This document shows positions 1 to 8,624 of a stretch of DNA of 64,000 nucleotides, one piece after another (the first letter of the stretch is position 1; every line of letters starts with the position of its first letter). The DNA is taken from contig JAXDTI010000003.1 in assembly GCA_034090045.1 (NCBI GenBank), positions 248,001-312,000 of the forward strand. Direction: 5' to 3'. The notes under the pieces are model-generated. The model had not been told where the DNA came from, did no database searches, and saw only the letters and a list, made by a program, of their open reading frames with translations. The position numbers and the translations under genes are program-made. Origin of the DNA: JAXDTI01 sp034090045 (lineage in GTDB: Bacteria; Actinomycetota; Actinomycetes; Actinomycetales; Actinomycetaceae).

Positions 1-1388
1 ACGATTTCTGCCAACGGTATCCGGTAGCGAATCTCCACACGCTGCTCGGTGAGATAGTCCATGCCCTGCATCACGCCGCGCCGTTCCTGGGACAGTTCCA
101 TTACCGCACCCACATATTCCGAGGGGGTCAGGATTGATGCCGCCACCACCGGCTCCTCGATTCGGGCGATTTTGCCCTCCGGAAACTCCGATGGATTTGT
201 GACGGTGACAACCGAGCCGTCCTCCATGGTGACCGTATAAATCACCGAGGGGGCGGTGGCAATAATATCCAGTCCGGCTTCTCGCTCTAGCCGTTCCTTT
301 ACAATCTCTAAATGCAGTAGTCCTAAGAAGCCGCAGCGGAACCCGAACCCGAGCGCCACCGAAGTTTCTGGCTCGTAGGTGATGGCGGCATCGTTGAGAC
401 GTAGCTTGTCGAGAGCCTCACGTAACGCCGGGAAATCAGCGCCATCGATCGGGTAGATACCGGAATAGACCATAGGTTTGGCATCCGCGTAACCGGACAG
501 CGGTTGCTCAGCAGGTTGGGCAGCATCGGTCACGGTGTCTCCGACACGAGTTTTACGAACATCCTTTGCCCCGGTGATCAGGTATCCCACCTCACCGACG
601 CTGAGCTGCTCGGTCGGCTTCGGTTCCGGAGATATAACACCGATTTCGGTGAGTTCATAGTCCTGAACTGAAGACATCATCCGTACTTTCTGTCGGTGAT
701 GCAGACTGCCATCTACCATTCGGATATAGGTGACCACCCCGCGATAGGCGTCGTAAACCGAGTCGAAAACCAGGGCGCGTGCCGCAGCATCCAGGTTGCC
801 GGTGGGTGGTGGAACCTCTTGGACTATCCTGTCGAGCACTTCGGCGACACCCTCCCCGGTCTTTGCCGAAACCGCTAAAACATCGGATTCATCGACCCCG
901 AGCAGACTGGTTATCTCGGCGCGCACCCGCTCCGGTTCGGCTGCCGGCAGGTCGATTTTATTCATCACCGGTATTATCGCCAGGTCGTGTTCCATCGCCA
1001 TATAGAGGTTTGCCAGGGTCTGTGCCTCAATACCTTGAGAGGCATCCACCAGCAAGATTGCTCCCTCGCAGGCGGCGAGGGACCGCGAAACCTCGTAGGA
1101 AAAATCGACGTGCCCGGGAGTGTCAATCATGTTTAGCACATAATCGCCACCATCGACTCTCCAGGGCATCCGTACCGCCTGCGATTTGATGGTGATACCG
1201 CGTTCCCGCTCAATGTCCATTCGGTCAAGGTATTGGGCACGCATTTCACGTTCACTCACAATCCCGGTGAGCTGCAGCATCCGGTCTGCGAGAGTTGATT
1301 TGCCGTGATCGATATGCGCTATTACACAAAAATTGCGGATAGCCGCCGGGTCGGTGATTTGGTGTTGCGCCACCGGCTGTCCTTTCAT
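1..1388 (-). CDS. lepA: Elongation factor 4 (LepA), N-terminal ~462 codons, cut by window edge
   Basis: Ribosome-associated GTPase of the LepA/EF4 family, acting on translating ribosomes in the cytosol. About three quarters of a ~600-residue protein is present; the C-terminal end runs off the left edge. Visible in order: P-loop HIDHGKST (residues ~25-32), switch motif RERGITIKSQ, G3 motif IDTPGHVDF, G4 motif NKID, and further on GFLGLLHLEI, which is characteristic of LepA/EF-G-like folds. The ATG at 1388 has a purine-rich GGGAAAGAG stretch just upstream and gives the expected short leader before the G domain. An in-frame GTG six codons later is an alternative. The next gene downstream is not visible. 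The identification is firm from the motifs. Confidence 0.95.
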   Translation of the reverse strand, partial: MKGQPVAQHQITDPAAIRNFCVIAHIDHGKSTLADRMLQLTGIVSEREMRAQYLDRMDIERERGITIKSQAVRMPWRVDGGDYVLNMIDTPGHVDFSYEVSRSLAACEGAILLVDASQGIEAQTLANLYMAMEHDLAIIPVMNKIDLPAAEPERVRAEITSLLGVDESDVLAVSAKTGEGVAEVLDRIVQEVPPPTGNLDAAARALVFDSVYDAYRGVVTYIRMVDGSLHHRQKVRMMSSVQDYELTEIGVISPEPKPTEQLSVGEVGYLITGAKDVRKTRVGDTVTDAAQPAEQPLSGYADAKPMVYSGIYPIDGADFPALREALDKLRLNDAAITYEPETSVALGFGFRCGFLGLLHLEIVKERLEREAGLDIIATAPSVIYTVTMEDGSVVTVTNPSEFPEGKIARIEEPVVAASILTPSEYVGAVMELSQERRGVMQGMDYLTEQRVEIRYRIPLAEI

Positions 1389-1460
1389 CCGCTCTTTCCC
1401 AACCCTCCAATCATATCGGTAGGGCTGTTTCGCGGCGAAGCACAGCCGGTGGCTGCCGGC

Positions 1461-2348
1461 TCAACGCAGTGAAGTGTGGCGGTTAATCATCCAAATTGTT
1501 ACCAGAATATAGGCGACCATGCACAGCGGATACACGACCAGTGAACCCATAGGAATAACATTGGTATCACCGTTGACGATCGACTCTATCGGGGAAGTAA
1601 AAACCCATCCCCAGTCACCGTGCACCACGTTCGTCCCCGCATAGACGTTCCCCGCATAGATTTCAGTTTCGTCACCGACTTTGAACTGTAGCGGAATCAG
1701 GAAAGTGGCCGCCACCGATAACACCGTCACAACCACATAGTTGATAATGAAGGCAACAATCATGCCGCCTGCCTTACCCAGGCGCAGCATCAAAGGAGTA
1801 TTACCGAAAGTGATTACGAATGCCCACTCAAAAACGCTGAGAGCCGTACCGGCCACCACCAGCAATAACATGAATCCGGTAACCGATTGAAGTATTTCGA
1901 CACTGACGGGGTCGGAATAGGCCAGACGAATTATCCCCGGCACCGACTGGGGTACTGCCGGGTTACCCTCGGTTGCCGCCCGACCCATACCCAGACCGTA
2001 GAACAGTGTCCCGAGCAGGGCCAGAACAATCGAGAACAACCACACAACGAATGCCCACAAGACCTTTACCGCATATATTTTTGCGCCGCTGACAGGCAGA
2101 CTCATTGTGAAATATCCGCTTCTCCCATACATGGAACGGTAGTAGTTAATGAGCAGCAGGATGCCTACCGCAACATAGAGACCGAAGAGCACCATAATTG
2201 CGAACACTGACCAGATCATAGTGACACCGCCGAACGGGAACACCCAGGTCAAAAAGGCCAGCAGGAACACAACCACCTGTGCCGCTAGCACCGAGAACAT
2301 CGGCCAGCCCTGCAGGCGAGCCTCGTGTTTAATCAGTTTACCGACCAT
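1461..2348 (-). CDS. ABC exporter permease (ABC-2-like), partner of the adjacent ATPase
   Basis: A 295-residue integral membrane protein with about six hydrophobic segments: residues ~17-37, ~45-65, ~95-120, ~150-175, ~195-220 and a C-terminal one at ~270-290. It is probably the membrane half of the exporter whose ATPase is encoded immediately upstream. The ATG at 2348 lies inside the last codons of the ATPase gene, preceded by AGGGAG, so the two genes overlap by 16 nt and are translationally coupled. The sequence is generic; the substrate cannot be read from it. Family knowledge (YtrA-type operons) suggests stress- or envelope-related export, but that is inference. Transcription probably starts at the GntR promoter near 3.44 kb. 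Confidence 0.8.
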   Translation of the reverse strand: MVGKLIKHEARLQGWPMFSVLAAQVVVFLLAFLTWVFPFGGVTMIWSVFAIMVLFGLYVAVGILLLINYYRSMYGRSGYFTMSLPVSGAKIYAVKVLWAFVVWLFSIVLALLGTLFYGLGMGRAATEGNPAVPQSVPGIIRLAYSDPVSVEILQSVTGFMLLLVVAGTALSVFEWAFVITFGNTPLMLRLGKAGGMIVAFIINYVVVTVLSVAATFLIPLQFKVGDETEIYAGNVYAGTNVVHGDWGWVFTSPIESIVNGDTNVIPMGSLVVYPLCMVAYILVTIWMINRHTSLR

Positions 2349-3043
2349 TGATACATCTCCCTGAATAGTGTGTCTAGGCTCTTGCCATATTGGGTACGCA
2401 GCCCGTCAGCTTCTCCGGCGAGCATCACCTGACCGCGATGAGTGAACACCGCGTAACTGACGATCTGTTCAATATCTGCGATAAGGTGGGTAGAAATAAT
2501 CATCGACGCGTCTTCATTCAGGTCACGCAGGATACCGGCGAGAATCTGATCCCGGGATGCCGGATCGACCCCCGAGAGCGGCTCGTCGAGCAGATACAGA
2601 TCCGTTTTCCGGCTCATAACCAGCGCTATCTGCAGTTTCTCGTTTTGCCCCAGCGACATGGAACTGCCAGCACGATCCAGGGGAACACCGAAATGCGCCA
2701 GCTTTGCTCGCGCCATCTGCGGCTCGAAATCGCCGAAGAAATCGGCATACATTTTGATTGCTTGTTCGGCGGTGAGCCGTGCGGGAATAATCGAGGTGTC
2801 CGGCAGGTAGGACACCCGGGACTTGGTCGCCAAACCGGGTTGTACACCACCTATCGTGACTGTTCCGCTGTAGTCCTGCATCACTCCAGCAAGGATTCTC
2901 AGTAGGGTGGTTTTTCCTGAACCGTTTTCACCCATGAGACCGACGATATTGCCGGCAGGTACAGACAGGCTGAAATTGTTTAGCGCCGGGAATTGACCAT
3001 ATAGTTTTGTCAATCCGGCAACTTCGATGTCAGCGGGGTTCAT
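2333..3043 (-). CDS. ABC transporter ATP-binding protein (YtrB-like)
   Basis: A 236-residue ABC ATPase with Walker A GENGSGKTT near residue 35, a short signature region SLGQNEKLQIALVMS instead of the canonical LSGGQ, Walker B YLLDEPLSGVDP and switch His in STHLI. It powers the permease encoded next to it. An ATG ten codons further upstream (3073) exists, but the start at 3043 has a strong GAGGAGG ribosome site six bases ahead and begins at the conserved ATPase N-terminus. The start overlaps the 3' end of the GntR gene by 14 nt, giving a three-gene unit: regulator, ATPase, permease. The unusual SLGQ signature is shared by several exporters of this class. Confidence 0.88.
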   Translation of the reverse strand: MNPADIEVAGLTKLYGQFPALNNFSLSVPAGNIVGLMGENGSGKTTLLRILAGVMQDYSGTVTIGGVQPGLATKSRVSYLPDTSIIPARLTAEQAIKMYADFFGDFEPQMARAKLAHFGVPLDRAGSSMSLGQNEKLQIALVMSRKTDLYLLDEPLSGVDPASRDQILAGILRDLNEDASMIISTHLIADIEQIVSYAVFTHRGQVMLAGEADGLRTQYGKSLDTLFREMYQWSVN

Positions 3044-3410
3044 ATTTGCCCTCCTCTGCTTGCCACTGTTCATCTGTCATCTGTTGGGCGCGCTCCCGGG
3101 TTATCCCGAGGTCACGCATCTTCGACACAAATCCCCGAACCAGGTCTCCGGCCAGGTCGTTAAGGATCTGAGTTATCAGGTTTTCATCGCGTGTCACATC
3201 ACGCCCGGCAGTGCCCTGCGCGACCATCAGACCACGACGGTCAAGCTCGGCGAGGGCTCGTTGCACAGTGTTCGGGTTCACCCCGAACTCAACAGCGAGG
3301 GTACGCACGCTCGGCACTCGTTCACCGGGTCGCCACTGGCCGACTGCGATTCGTCGGGAGAACTCAGCGACTAGCTGTTCCCAAATCGGTCGAGAAGCAA
3401 CAAAGTTCAA
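3030..3410 (-). CDS. GntR-family transcriptional regulator, YtrA-like
   Basis: A 126-residue winged-helix repressor. The N-terminal GntR HTH is seen as PIWEQLVAEFSRRIA followed by GERVPSVRTLAVEFG and NPNTVQRALAELDRRG. The C-terminal tail is only ~50 residues, the short all-helical type of the YtrA subfamily, which usually represses its own ABC-exporter operon. I chose the TTG at 3410 because AAAGGAG lies seven bases ahead and the protein starts at the conserved LNF...PIWEQL region; the frame stays open further upstream but without a ribosome site. The gene is first in an operon with the ATPase and permease. A perfect 12-bp palindrome sits in its leader and is the probable operator. Confidence 0.87.
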   Translation of the reverse strand: MNFVASRPIWEQLVAEFSRRIAVGQWRPGERVPSVRTLAVEFGVNPNTVQRALAELDRRGLMVAQGTAGRDVTRDENLITQILNDLAGDLVRGFVSKMRDLGITRERAQQMTDEQWQAEEGKYEPR

Positions 3411-3428
3411 GACACCACTCCTTTCTCC

Positions 3429-3440
3429 TGTATTAATACA
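3429..3440. promoter_or_regulatory. Palindromic operator candidate for the GntR regulator
   Basis: TGTATTAATACA is a perfect 12-bp palindrome overlapping the -10 element and leader of the GntR gene. A second looser TGTA...TACA pair spans 3451-3470, around the -35. YtrA-type GntR proteins commonly autorepress through such TGTA/TACA palindromes, so autoregulation is likely. This is inferred from position and symmetry. Confidence 0.55.
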
Positions 3441-3466
3441 ATAACACAACTGTACTAGACTTGCAA
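3438..3466 (-). promoter_or_regulatory. Promoter of the GntR-ABC exporter operon
   Basis: Read on the minus strand, TTGCAA (3461-3466) and TATTGT (3438-3443) are separated by exactly 17 bases, a sigma-70-type arrangement, 28 bases before the TTG start of the GntR gene. The palindromic operator candidate overlaps the -10 end. This is a pattern match only. Confidence 0.5.
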
Positions 3467-3623
3467 TACACTTTTATAGACCTTCCGTGCGTAACCGAAC
3501 ACAAAATGCCACGAACAGCTGAAATAGTGTCATTTTGACTCAGATTACCCGACAGGTTCGGGCATCACATCGGCAGCGACAAAGCCTAGAAAAGTCCGAA
3601 ATATGGAAAAGACTGGTTAATAC

Positions 3624-3652
3624 TTGACCTCTCCTTTACTGTTGGGTTAATT
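3624..3652 (+). promoter_or_regulatory. Possible promoter of the gltB remnant
   Basis: TTGACC (3624-3629) and TTAATT (3647-3652) are 17 bases apart. They precede a strong AAAGGAGG ribosome site at 3656-3663 and the ATG at 3671. The expression signals of the former gltB gene therefore appear intact although the coding sequence is broken. Confidence 0.4.
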
Positions 3653-3670
3653 CGTAAAGGAGGGACGGAT

Positions 3671-4893
3671 ATGCAAAAATCCAGTTTCACTTCCCCCCCC
3701 CCCCCATCACGCACCCGAGGGACTGTATCGCCCAGAGTACGAGCACGATGCCTGCGGTGTCGCATTCGTCACCCACCTCGACGGACGCCCCCCGCCACTC
3801 GATTGTTGAGCAGGGACTCGAAGCATTGCACAACCTGGATCACCGCGGAGCCACCGGCGTGGATGAGGCCGCCGGTGACGGAGCCGGGATCCTGATGCAG
3901 ATACCGGATAAGTTCATGCGCGCCGCCGCGCCCTTCAAACTGCCAGAACAAGGAGAATACGCGGTCGGCATGGCGTTTATGCCCACTGACGAAAACGAGC
4001 GAGAACGCGCCCGCACCCAGATAACCGAAATCATTGAAGACTGCGAACTAGATCTCTTAGGTTGGCGAGAGGTACCGGTAAACACCGAGACGCTCTCCCC
4101 GATCTCACTGGGGGCGATGCCGCACTTCGAGCAGCTTTTCGTGACCGGAGGCGAATACCAAAACGGTATAGACCTTGACCGATACACTTTCGTGTTACGC
4201 AGACACATTCAAAACGAGGTGGGCGTTTACTTCGCGTCACTCTCGGCACGCACCATCGTATATAAAGGAATGCTCACCACCAGTCAACTCGAAGAAGTGT
4301 TCCCCGAATTGCATGACCCTAGGATGGCAAGCGCCCTGGCACTGGTACACTCCAGGTTCTCGACCAACACTTTCCCGAGCTGGGAACTGGCACACCCGTA
4401 CCGAATGATGGCGCACAACGGCGAAATCAACACCGTAAAAAGTAACCGCAACTGGATGCGGGCACGCGAAGCGCTACTGAACTCCAACAAATTCCCTGGC
4501 GCGTTGAACAAAAAATTTCCCGTATGCACCGAAGGCGGATCGGACTCGGCATCATTTGACGAGGTTTTAGAGCTGCTGCATCTGGGTGGGCGCAGCCTGC
4601 CACACGCGGTGATGATGACGGTGCCGGAAACGTGGGAATCCAACACCGAGATGGATCCGGCGCGCCGCGCATTCTATGAATACCACTCCTTCATTATGGA
4701 ACCCTGGGACGGTCCAGCCTCGATTACCTTTACCGACGGCACTCTGATTGGGGCGAGCCTGGATCGCAACGGACTGCGCCCCGGACGTTACTGGCAAACC
4801 GCTGACGGTCTGGTAGTGTTCGCATCTGAAGCGGGTGTACTGCCGATCGAACAGCGCGCCATCATAGCGAAAGGGAGACTGCTGACCCTGTGA
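3671..4893 (+). pseudogene. gltB: Glutamate synthase large-subunit remnant (glutaminase domain only, two frameshifts, C-terminus lost)
   Basis: Remnant of the large subunit of NADPH-glutamate synthase, which moves glutamine amide nitrogen to 2-oxoglutarate. Three reading frames must be joined to recover the family sequence: ATG 3671 with its GGAGG site; then a frame carrying EGLYRPEYEHDACGVAF (with the catalytic N-terminal Cys) at about 3718-3768; then HSIVEQGLEALHNLDHRGATG onward from 3796. The shifts fall in C runs: 13 C at 3693-3705 and 6 C at 3788-3793. Removing one C from each restores one frame. The open part (from 3748) covers the class II amidotransferase domain and stops at KGRLLTL, where the ~1100-residue synthase part should follow. 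No gltD is adjacent. The longest intact frame lacks the catalytic Cys, so no activity is expected. Confidence 0.87.
3693..3705. repeat. 13-base poly-C tract
   Basis: Thirteen consecutive C in the 5' end of the gltB remnant, at the first frameshift. Such tracts slip easily during replication and are also error-prone in sequencing. Confidence 0.9.
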
Positions 4894-4896
4894 AAA

Positions 4897-4934
4897 CGTT
4901 TGGGGACGAAACCGACTGGTTTCGTCCCCAAATG
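4897..4934 (-). terminator. Rho-independent terminator downstream of galE
   Basis: A perfect 15-bp stem (4899-4913 with 4918-4932) and a four-base loop, GACT. In the galE direction it is followed by a short TTTT tract. It lies 12 bases past the galE stop and only a few bases past the end of the gltB remnant, so it could stop transcription from both sides. Confidence 0.82.
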
Positions 4935-4945
4935 TTGCCTGTATA

Positions 4946-5971
4946 TCAATTGTTGTAGCCGCGCGGGTTCTGCGACTGCCAGTTCCAAGAATCCCGACAC
5001 ATATCATCGAGACCGTTTCTTGCCTCCCAACCGAGCAGTTCTCGCGCCAGTGAAGCATCCGCATACACGGTTGCGAGGTCGCCGGGGCGGCGCGGATCAA
5101 CCACATAGGGGATCTCTCTACCGGAGGCTCGCTCTACAGCGTGCAGCAGTTCCATCACCGAGTATCCGTGTGACGTGCCCAGGTTGATGGCTTTCGCACC
5201 CCTGTGTGCCAGCCCGTAAGCAATCGCGTCAACGTGACCGGCACCGAGATCCATCACGTGAATATAGTCACGCACGCCGGTGCCATCCGGGGTGTCATAG
5301 TCGTCACCAAAAACATGGAGCTTCTCCAGCTTTCCGACCGCAACCTGCGTAATGTAGGGCATGATGTTGTTCGGGATACCTTTCGGGTCCTCGCCGATAC
5401 GACCCGAGGGGTGCGCACCAATCGGGTTGAAGTAACGCAGCAAAACGGCAGAGAACTCCGGGTCGGCGGTACACACGTCAGTGAGAATAATTTCGTTCAT
5501 CAGTTTCGACCAGCCGTAGGGGTTGGTTGCTGCACCGGTCGGCATGGTTTCTTTCAACGGTGACACGCCCTCAGCTCCATAGACGGTCGCCGAGGAGGAA
5601 AAAATCATCAGGTGACAGTCATGCTTCTTCATCGCCCGGAGCAGGGACAGCGTCGTGTTGATGTTGTTGTCATAGTATTCAACCGGCATTGAGACGGACT
5701 CGCCGACAGCTTTCAAACCGGCAAAATTGATCACACCGTCAATATGGTGATCGTCAAAAACCCTGTTCAAAGCCTCGGTGTCGCGAACATCCAGTTCATA
5801 GAACGGGATGGTCTCGCCGATTATTTCTTCGGTGCGGCGCATCGCCTCGGGACTGGAATTGTAAAAATTATCGACACAGACAGCCCGATACCCCGCCTCA
5901 TAGAGACAAATCAGGGTGTGGGTTCCGATATAGCCGGCACCGCCGGCAACCAGGATTGTTTCTCCTGCCAT
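4946..5971 (-). CDS. galE: UDP-glucose 4-epimerase GalE
   Basis: A 341-residue short-chain dehydrogenase-type epimerase interconverting UDP-galactose and UDP-glucose in the cytosol. Motifs: Rossmann GGAGYIGTH (residues ~9-17), active-site SSSATVYG, catalytic YGWSK, NPIGAHPSG and the C-terminal NLGTSHGYSV. The start at 5971 has GAAGGAG six bases ahead; the frame extends further upstream over the methyltransferase remnant, but that extension has no homology to the family. It is monocistronic with its own terminator. It would serve galactose released as Gal-1-P by the phosphorylase at 59-61 kb, as well as cell-envelope precursor supply. Confidence 0.96.
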   Translation of the reverse strand: MAGETILVAGGAGYIGTHTLICLYEAGYRAVCVDNFYNSSPEAMRRTEEIIGETIPFYELDVRDTEALNRVFDDHHIDGVINFAGLKAVGESVSMPVEYYDNNINTTLSLLRAMKKHDCHLMIFSSSATVYGAEGVSPLKETMPTGAATNPYGWSKLMNEIILTDVCTADPEFSAVLLRYFNPIGAHPSGRIGEDPKGIPNNIMPYITQVAVGKLEKLHVFGDDYDTPDGTGVRDYIHVMDLGAGHVDAIAYGLAHRGAKAINLGTSHGYSVMELLHAVERASGREIPYVVDPRRPGDLATVYADASLARELLGWEARNGLDDMCRDSWNWQSQNPRGYNN

Positions 5972-6131
5972 TTCGCGCTCCTTCACAGATAGTTTATTGG
6001 GGGTTCTCGGGATAATGCGACTCATATCAAGTATATTTCGAGAGTCAAAAAGCGGCAGGCATTTCAACTGTGAGACGGACGACAGCCCCACAGAATTTCT
6101 CTTTGTGACCCGTTTAGCATGATGTTTCCCC

Positions 6132-7070
6132 TCAAATCCCAGACGTTTCCAACTGATGACGGATGGTCTTAGCGACCGCATCGGCCAGTAAGACGGGAAC
6201 AGCATTACCGATTTGCTTATATTGACTCGTTAAATCTCCATAAAAGACCATGTCTTCCGGAAATGTCTGTATAGCTGCAGCTTCGCGCCAACTTAGCCTA
6301 CGGGTAGTACCTTCATCACCAAAATGCCACAAATCGGTCTGTATTTTCACCATATCCGGAGACGAAGGATGCAACGGGACCTGTTTCGCCATTGCCGGAA
6401 TCGTGTAGGACACCTGCCCCCAGCCCCTTTCCCGATTGCGAGACATATACCTGGAAGAATAAGGCGCATCGCAAACCTCCCCCGCTGCGGGGGGAGCCAT
6501 CCCAGCTAGAGCATCCGCCAGATAAGCGCTAGGCCCGGTACCATCCGGCACCCGGAAATCCTCGATTCCCAAATCCTGACGAAAACCAACAATTATTACC
6601 CTTTCGCGATCTTGAGGAACACCAAAATGTTTTGCATTTACAAGGCGATAAGTCATGTTGTAGCCGCACTCAGCGAAATCACTGATAATAGCATCAATTA
6701 TTTGCCCGCCCCCATAGAGAACAGACCCTTCACATTTTCACCTATGAACACACAGGGCTGATTTCTGCGAACCAAATCAACATATTCGTGATAGAGACGA
6801 TTACGAGAATCATCAATCTTTCGGGGACCAGAGAGACTAAACCCCTGACAGGGGGAATCCCCCTAACACGATATCCGATTCCGGGATGAGAGCTTTATCG
6901 ACCTTTGTTACATCCCCACACACCACCTCGGCATCGCTCCACGCGGCAAAAGTTTTACAAGCGTCCTGATTAAAATCATTAGCCCATATCGTTTTGAACC
7001 CGTTACTTTCAAAGCCGAGGTCTAACCCTCCAGCGCCACAAAACAGGCTCGCCACCGTGTAATCTCGCAC
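6132..7070 (-). pseudogene. Cytosine-C5 DNA methyltransferase, disrupted by two compensating frameshifts
   Basis: About 313 codons of a Dcm-type enzyme that would methylate cytosine C5. The GTG start at 7070 has AGGAGG eight bases ahead. The N-terminal part carries SAM-binding motif I (ASLFCGAGGLDLGF). The frame breaks in the catalytic PCQ motif: one extra base in a five-base run (6851-6855) turns GGFPCQGFS into GGFPLSGV and a stop. The out-of-frame middle encodes SRNRLYHEYVDLV and IGENVKGL (motif VI). A missing base in the run at 6709-6713 restores the frame, giving PQDRERVI (motif VIII) and QYKQIGNAVP (motif X). The two shifts cancel. Base composition is more AT-rich than the neighbours, suggesting transfer. 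No restriction nuclease is nearby. Confidence 0.85.
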
Positions 7071-7281
7071 AATCCTATCCTCCTGATTTATCTTAACTAT
7101 CACAGTGATCTGTGGCAGTACACGGCTGTCAAACGATCGGTAACTCAAATAATAAAAAAACACCACATACATCAAATCCGGCTCTTGGCATCTGCCCACA
7201 ACACAGCGCTGTGTAAAAAAACAAGAGAAAGTGAGAAACCAGGCACCACAGACAGAGAACAGAACGCCTATATGATTCCTG

Positions 7282-8610
7282 TCAGCGACCACAACCGGTG
7301 CAATCCGGAGAATTCAACTCACTGCCTTGAGCGGCGCGTCCGGCAGCGGCACGCTCCCTCGGACCGTCAATATCGACGAAGGGCCAAGACCCGCTAGGGT
7401 GCAGGCTGACTCGCCACCGAACCTTAGTAACCAAGAAAATTACGGCGACTGCCAGGATTGAAGCAATCGCGCCCACCCCGAGCGACCAGCGAGGACCTAG
7501 ATATTCTCCGACCCAGCCGACCGTCGGCGCAAAAAACGGGGTGACACCCAGATTAAACATCATATATATCGAGATGGCACGTCCGCGAAGTTCCTCTGGT
7601 GTCGTAATCTGGATCAGCGAGTTCGAGGAAACCAGCACGGTCATCATGCACAGACCGGTCGGAATCATCAGCAGCGCGAAAGTCAAGTAACTGGGCGCGA
7701 GAGCCGCCGCCCCCTCGGCGATCCCGAAAAACCCGGCGGCACCGAGCACCAGGGAAAACCGTGAGGAGGAACGGCGGGCAGCGAGCAACGCGCCAGTCAA
7801 AGAACCTATCGCCAGCATCGAACCGAGCAGACCGTACTCCCCAGCGCCCTTGCCATAAACCTGGGTAGCCATGATTGCCTGGGTGATTTGGAAGTTAAAA
7901 CCCAAACCCGAAACCACGACAATCAAGGCGATCAGCGCTTTCAGATCCTCACGGGAACGCACATAGTGGAAGCCCTCGCGCAACATACCCCGGTGGCGGG
8001 GCACACAACGATGCGGGAAGAAATACTTTTGACGCATCAGAGTGAGAGTGAGGATCGGAACCGAAAAAATCGCGCAGTTCACAACGAACACCCAACCCGG
8101 CCCGACCAGTTCAATCAACACTCCGGCAATAGCTGGTCCAAAAAGCCGGGCGGTATTGAACGCGGTGGAATTCAGCGCCACTGCGTTCGGCAGATTCTCC
8201 CGCGGAACCAGTTCAGAAATAAAGGTTTGGCGCACCGGAACCGAAATGGCATCCGAAAAACCGGTCACAAACGCTATCAGATACACGTGGTAGAGATGCG
8301 CATTATCGGTGAGCAGCAGGATACCGAGAACCAGGCCCAGCAAAGCCACCAAGATTTGGGTGACTTGCAGGAGGCGACGGCGATTCACCGAGTCGGCGAG
8401 CACCCCGCCGAGCGCCCCGACCAACAGTTGCGGAGCGAATTGCAGGGCGGTGGTGACACCGACAGCGAAAGCCGAACCGGAGGTGAGAACGGTGAGCACC
8501 ACCCAGGCTTGGCTCACACGCTGCATCCAAATCGCGGTCGCAGAGAAAAAGTTGGAGACGAACCAGAGGCGAAAATTCATGAACCTCAACGAATAGAAAG
8601 TCTTTGACAT
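7282..8610 (-). CDS. MFS transporter (EntS/MFS_3-like exporter)
   Basis: A 442-residue inner-membrane protein with about twelve hydrophobic segments in two halves. The motif GGVLADSVNRRRLL (residues ~64-77) matches the MFS loop 2-3 signature (G-x3-D-x2-[RK]-R-R), and GLGFN and LRGRAISIYMM follow in the second half. The family includes drug and siderophore exporters; the substrate cannot be inferred. It starts 14 bases after the permease stop, so both form one operon. The last ~35 residues are polar and form a cytosolic tail. A 211-base gap separates it from the methyltransferase remnant; I see no gene or clear terminator in that gap. Confidence 0.85.
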   Translation of the reverse strand: MSKTFYSLRFMNFRLWFVSNFFSATAIWMQRVSQAWVVLTVLTSGSAFAVGVTTALQFAPQLLVGALGGVLADSVNRRRLLQVTQILVALLGLVLGILLLTDNAHLYHVYLIAFVTGFSDAISVPVRQTFISELVPRENLPNAVALNSTAFNTARLFGPAIAGVLIELVGPGWVFVVNCAIFSVPILTLTLMRQKYFFPHRCVPRHRGMLREGFHYVRSREDLKALIALIVVVSGLGFNFQITQAIMATQVYGKGAGEYGLLGSMLAIGSLTGALLAARRSSSRFSLVLGAAGFFGIAEGAAALAPSYLTFALLMIPTGLCMMTVLVSSNSLIQITTPEELRGRAISIYMMFNLGVTPFFAPTVGWVGEYLGPRWSLGVGAIASILAVAVIFLVTKVRWRVSLHPSGSWPFVDIDGPRERAAAGRAAQGSELNSPDCTGCGR

Positions 8611-8624
8611 GTTCTATATCTCTT

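Noticed and set aside
3693..3705. Phase-variable contingency switch at the poly-C tract
   Set aside because: A second frameshift and loss of the whole synthase domain mean that slipping this tract cannot restore a working enzyme, so decay is simpler.
4567..5106. A minus-strand frame bridging the galE end and the gltB remnant
   Set aside because: It runs through the galE terminator hairpin and is antisense to gltB; no family similarity.
7888..8607. A His/Gln/Arg-rich 239-codon frame antisense to the MFS exporter
   Set aside because: Composition is that of a reverse-complemented hydrophobic coding sequence; no ribosome site.
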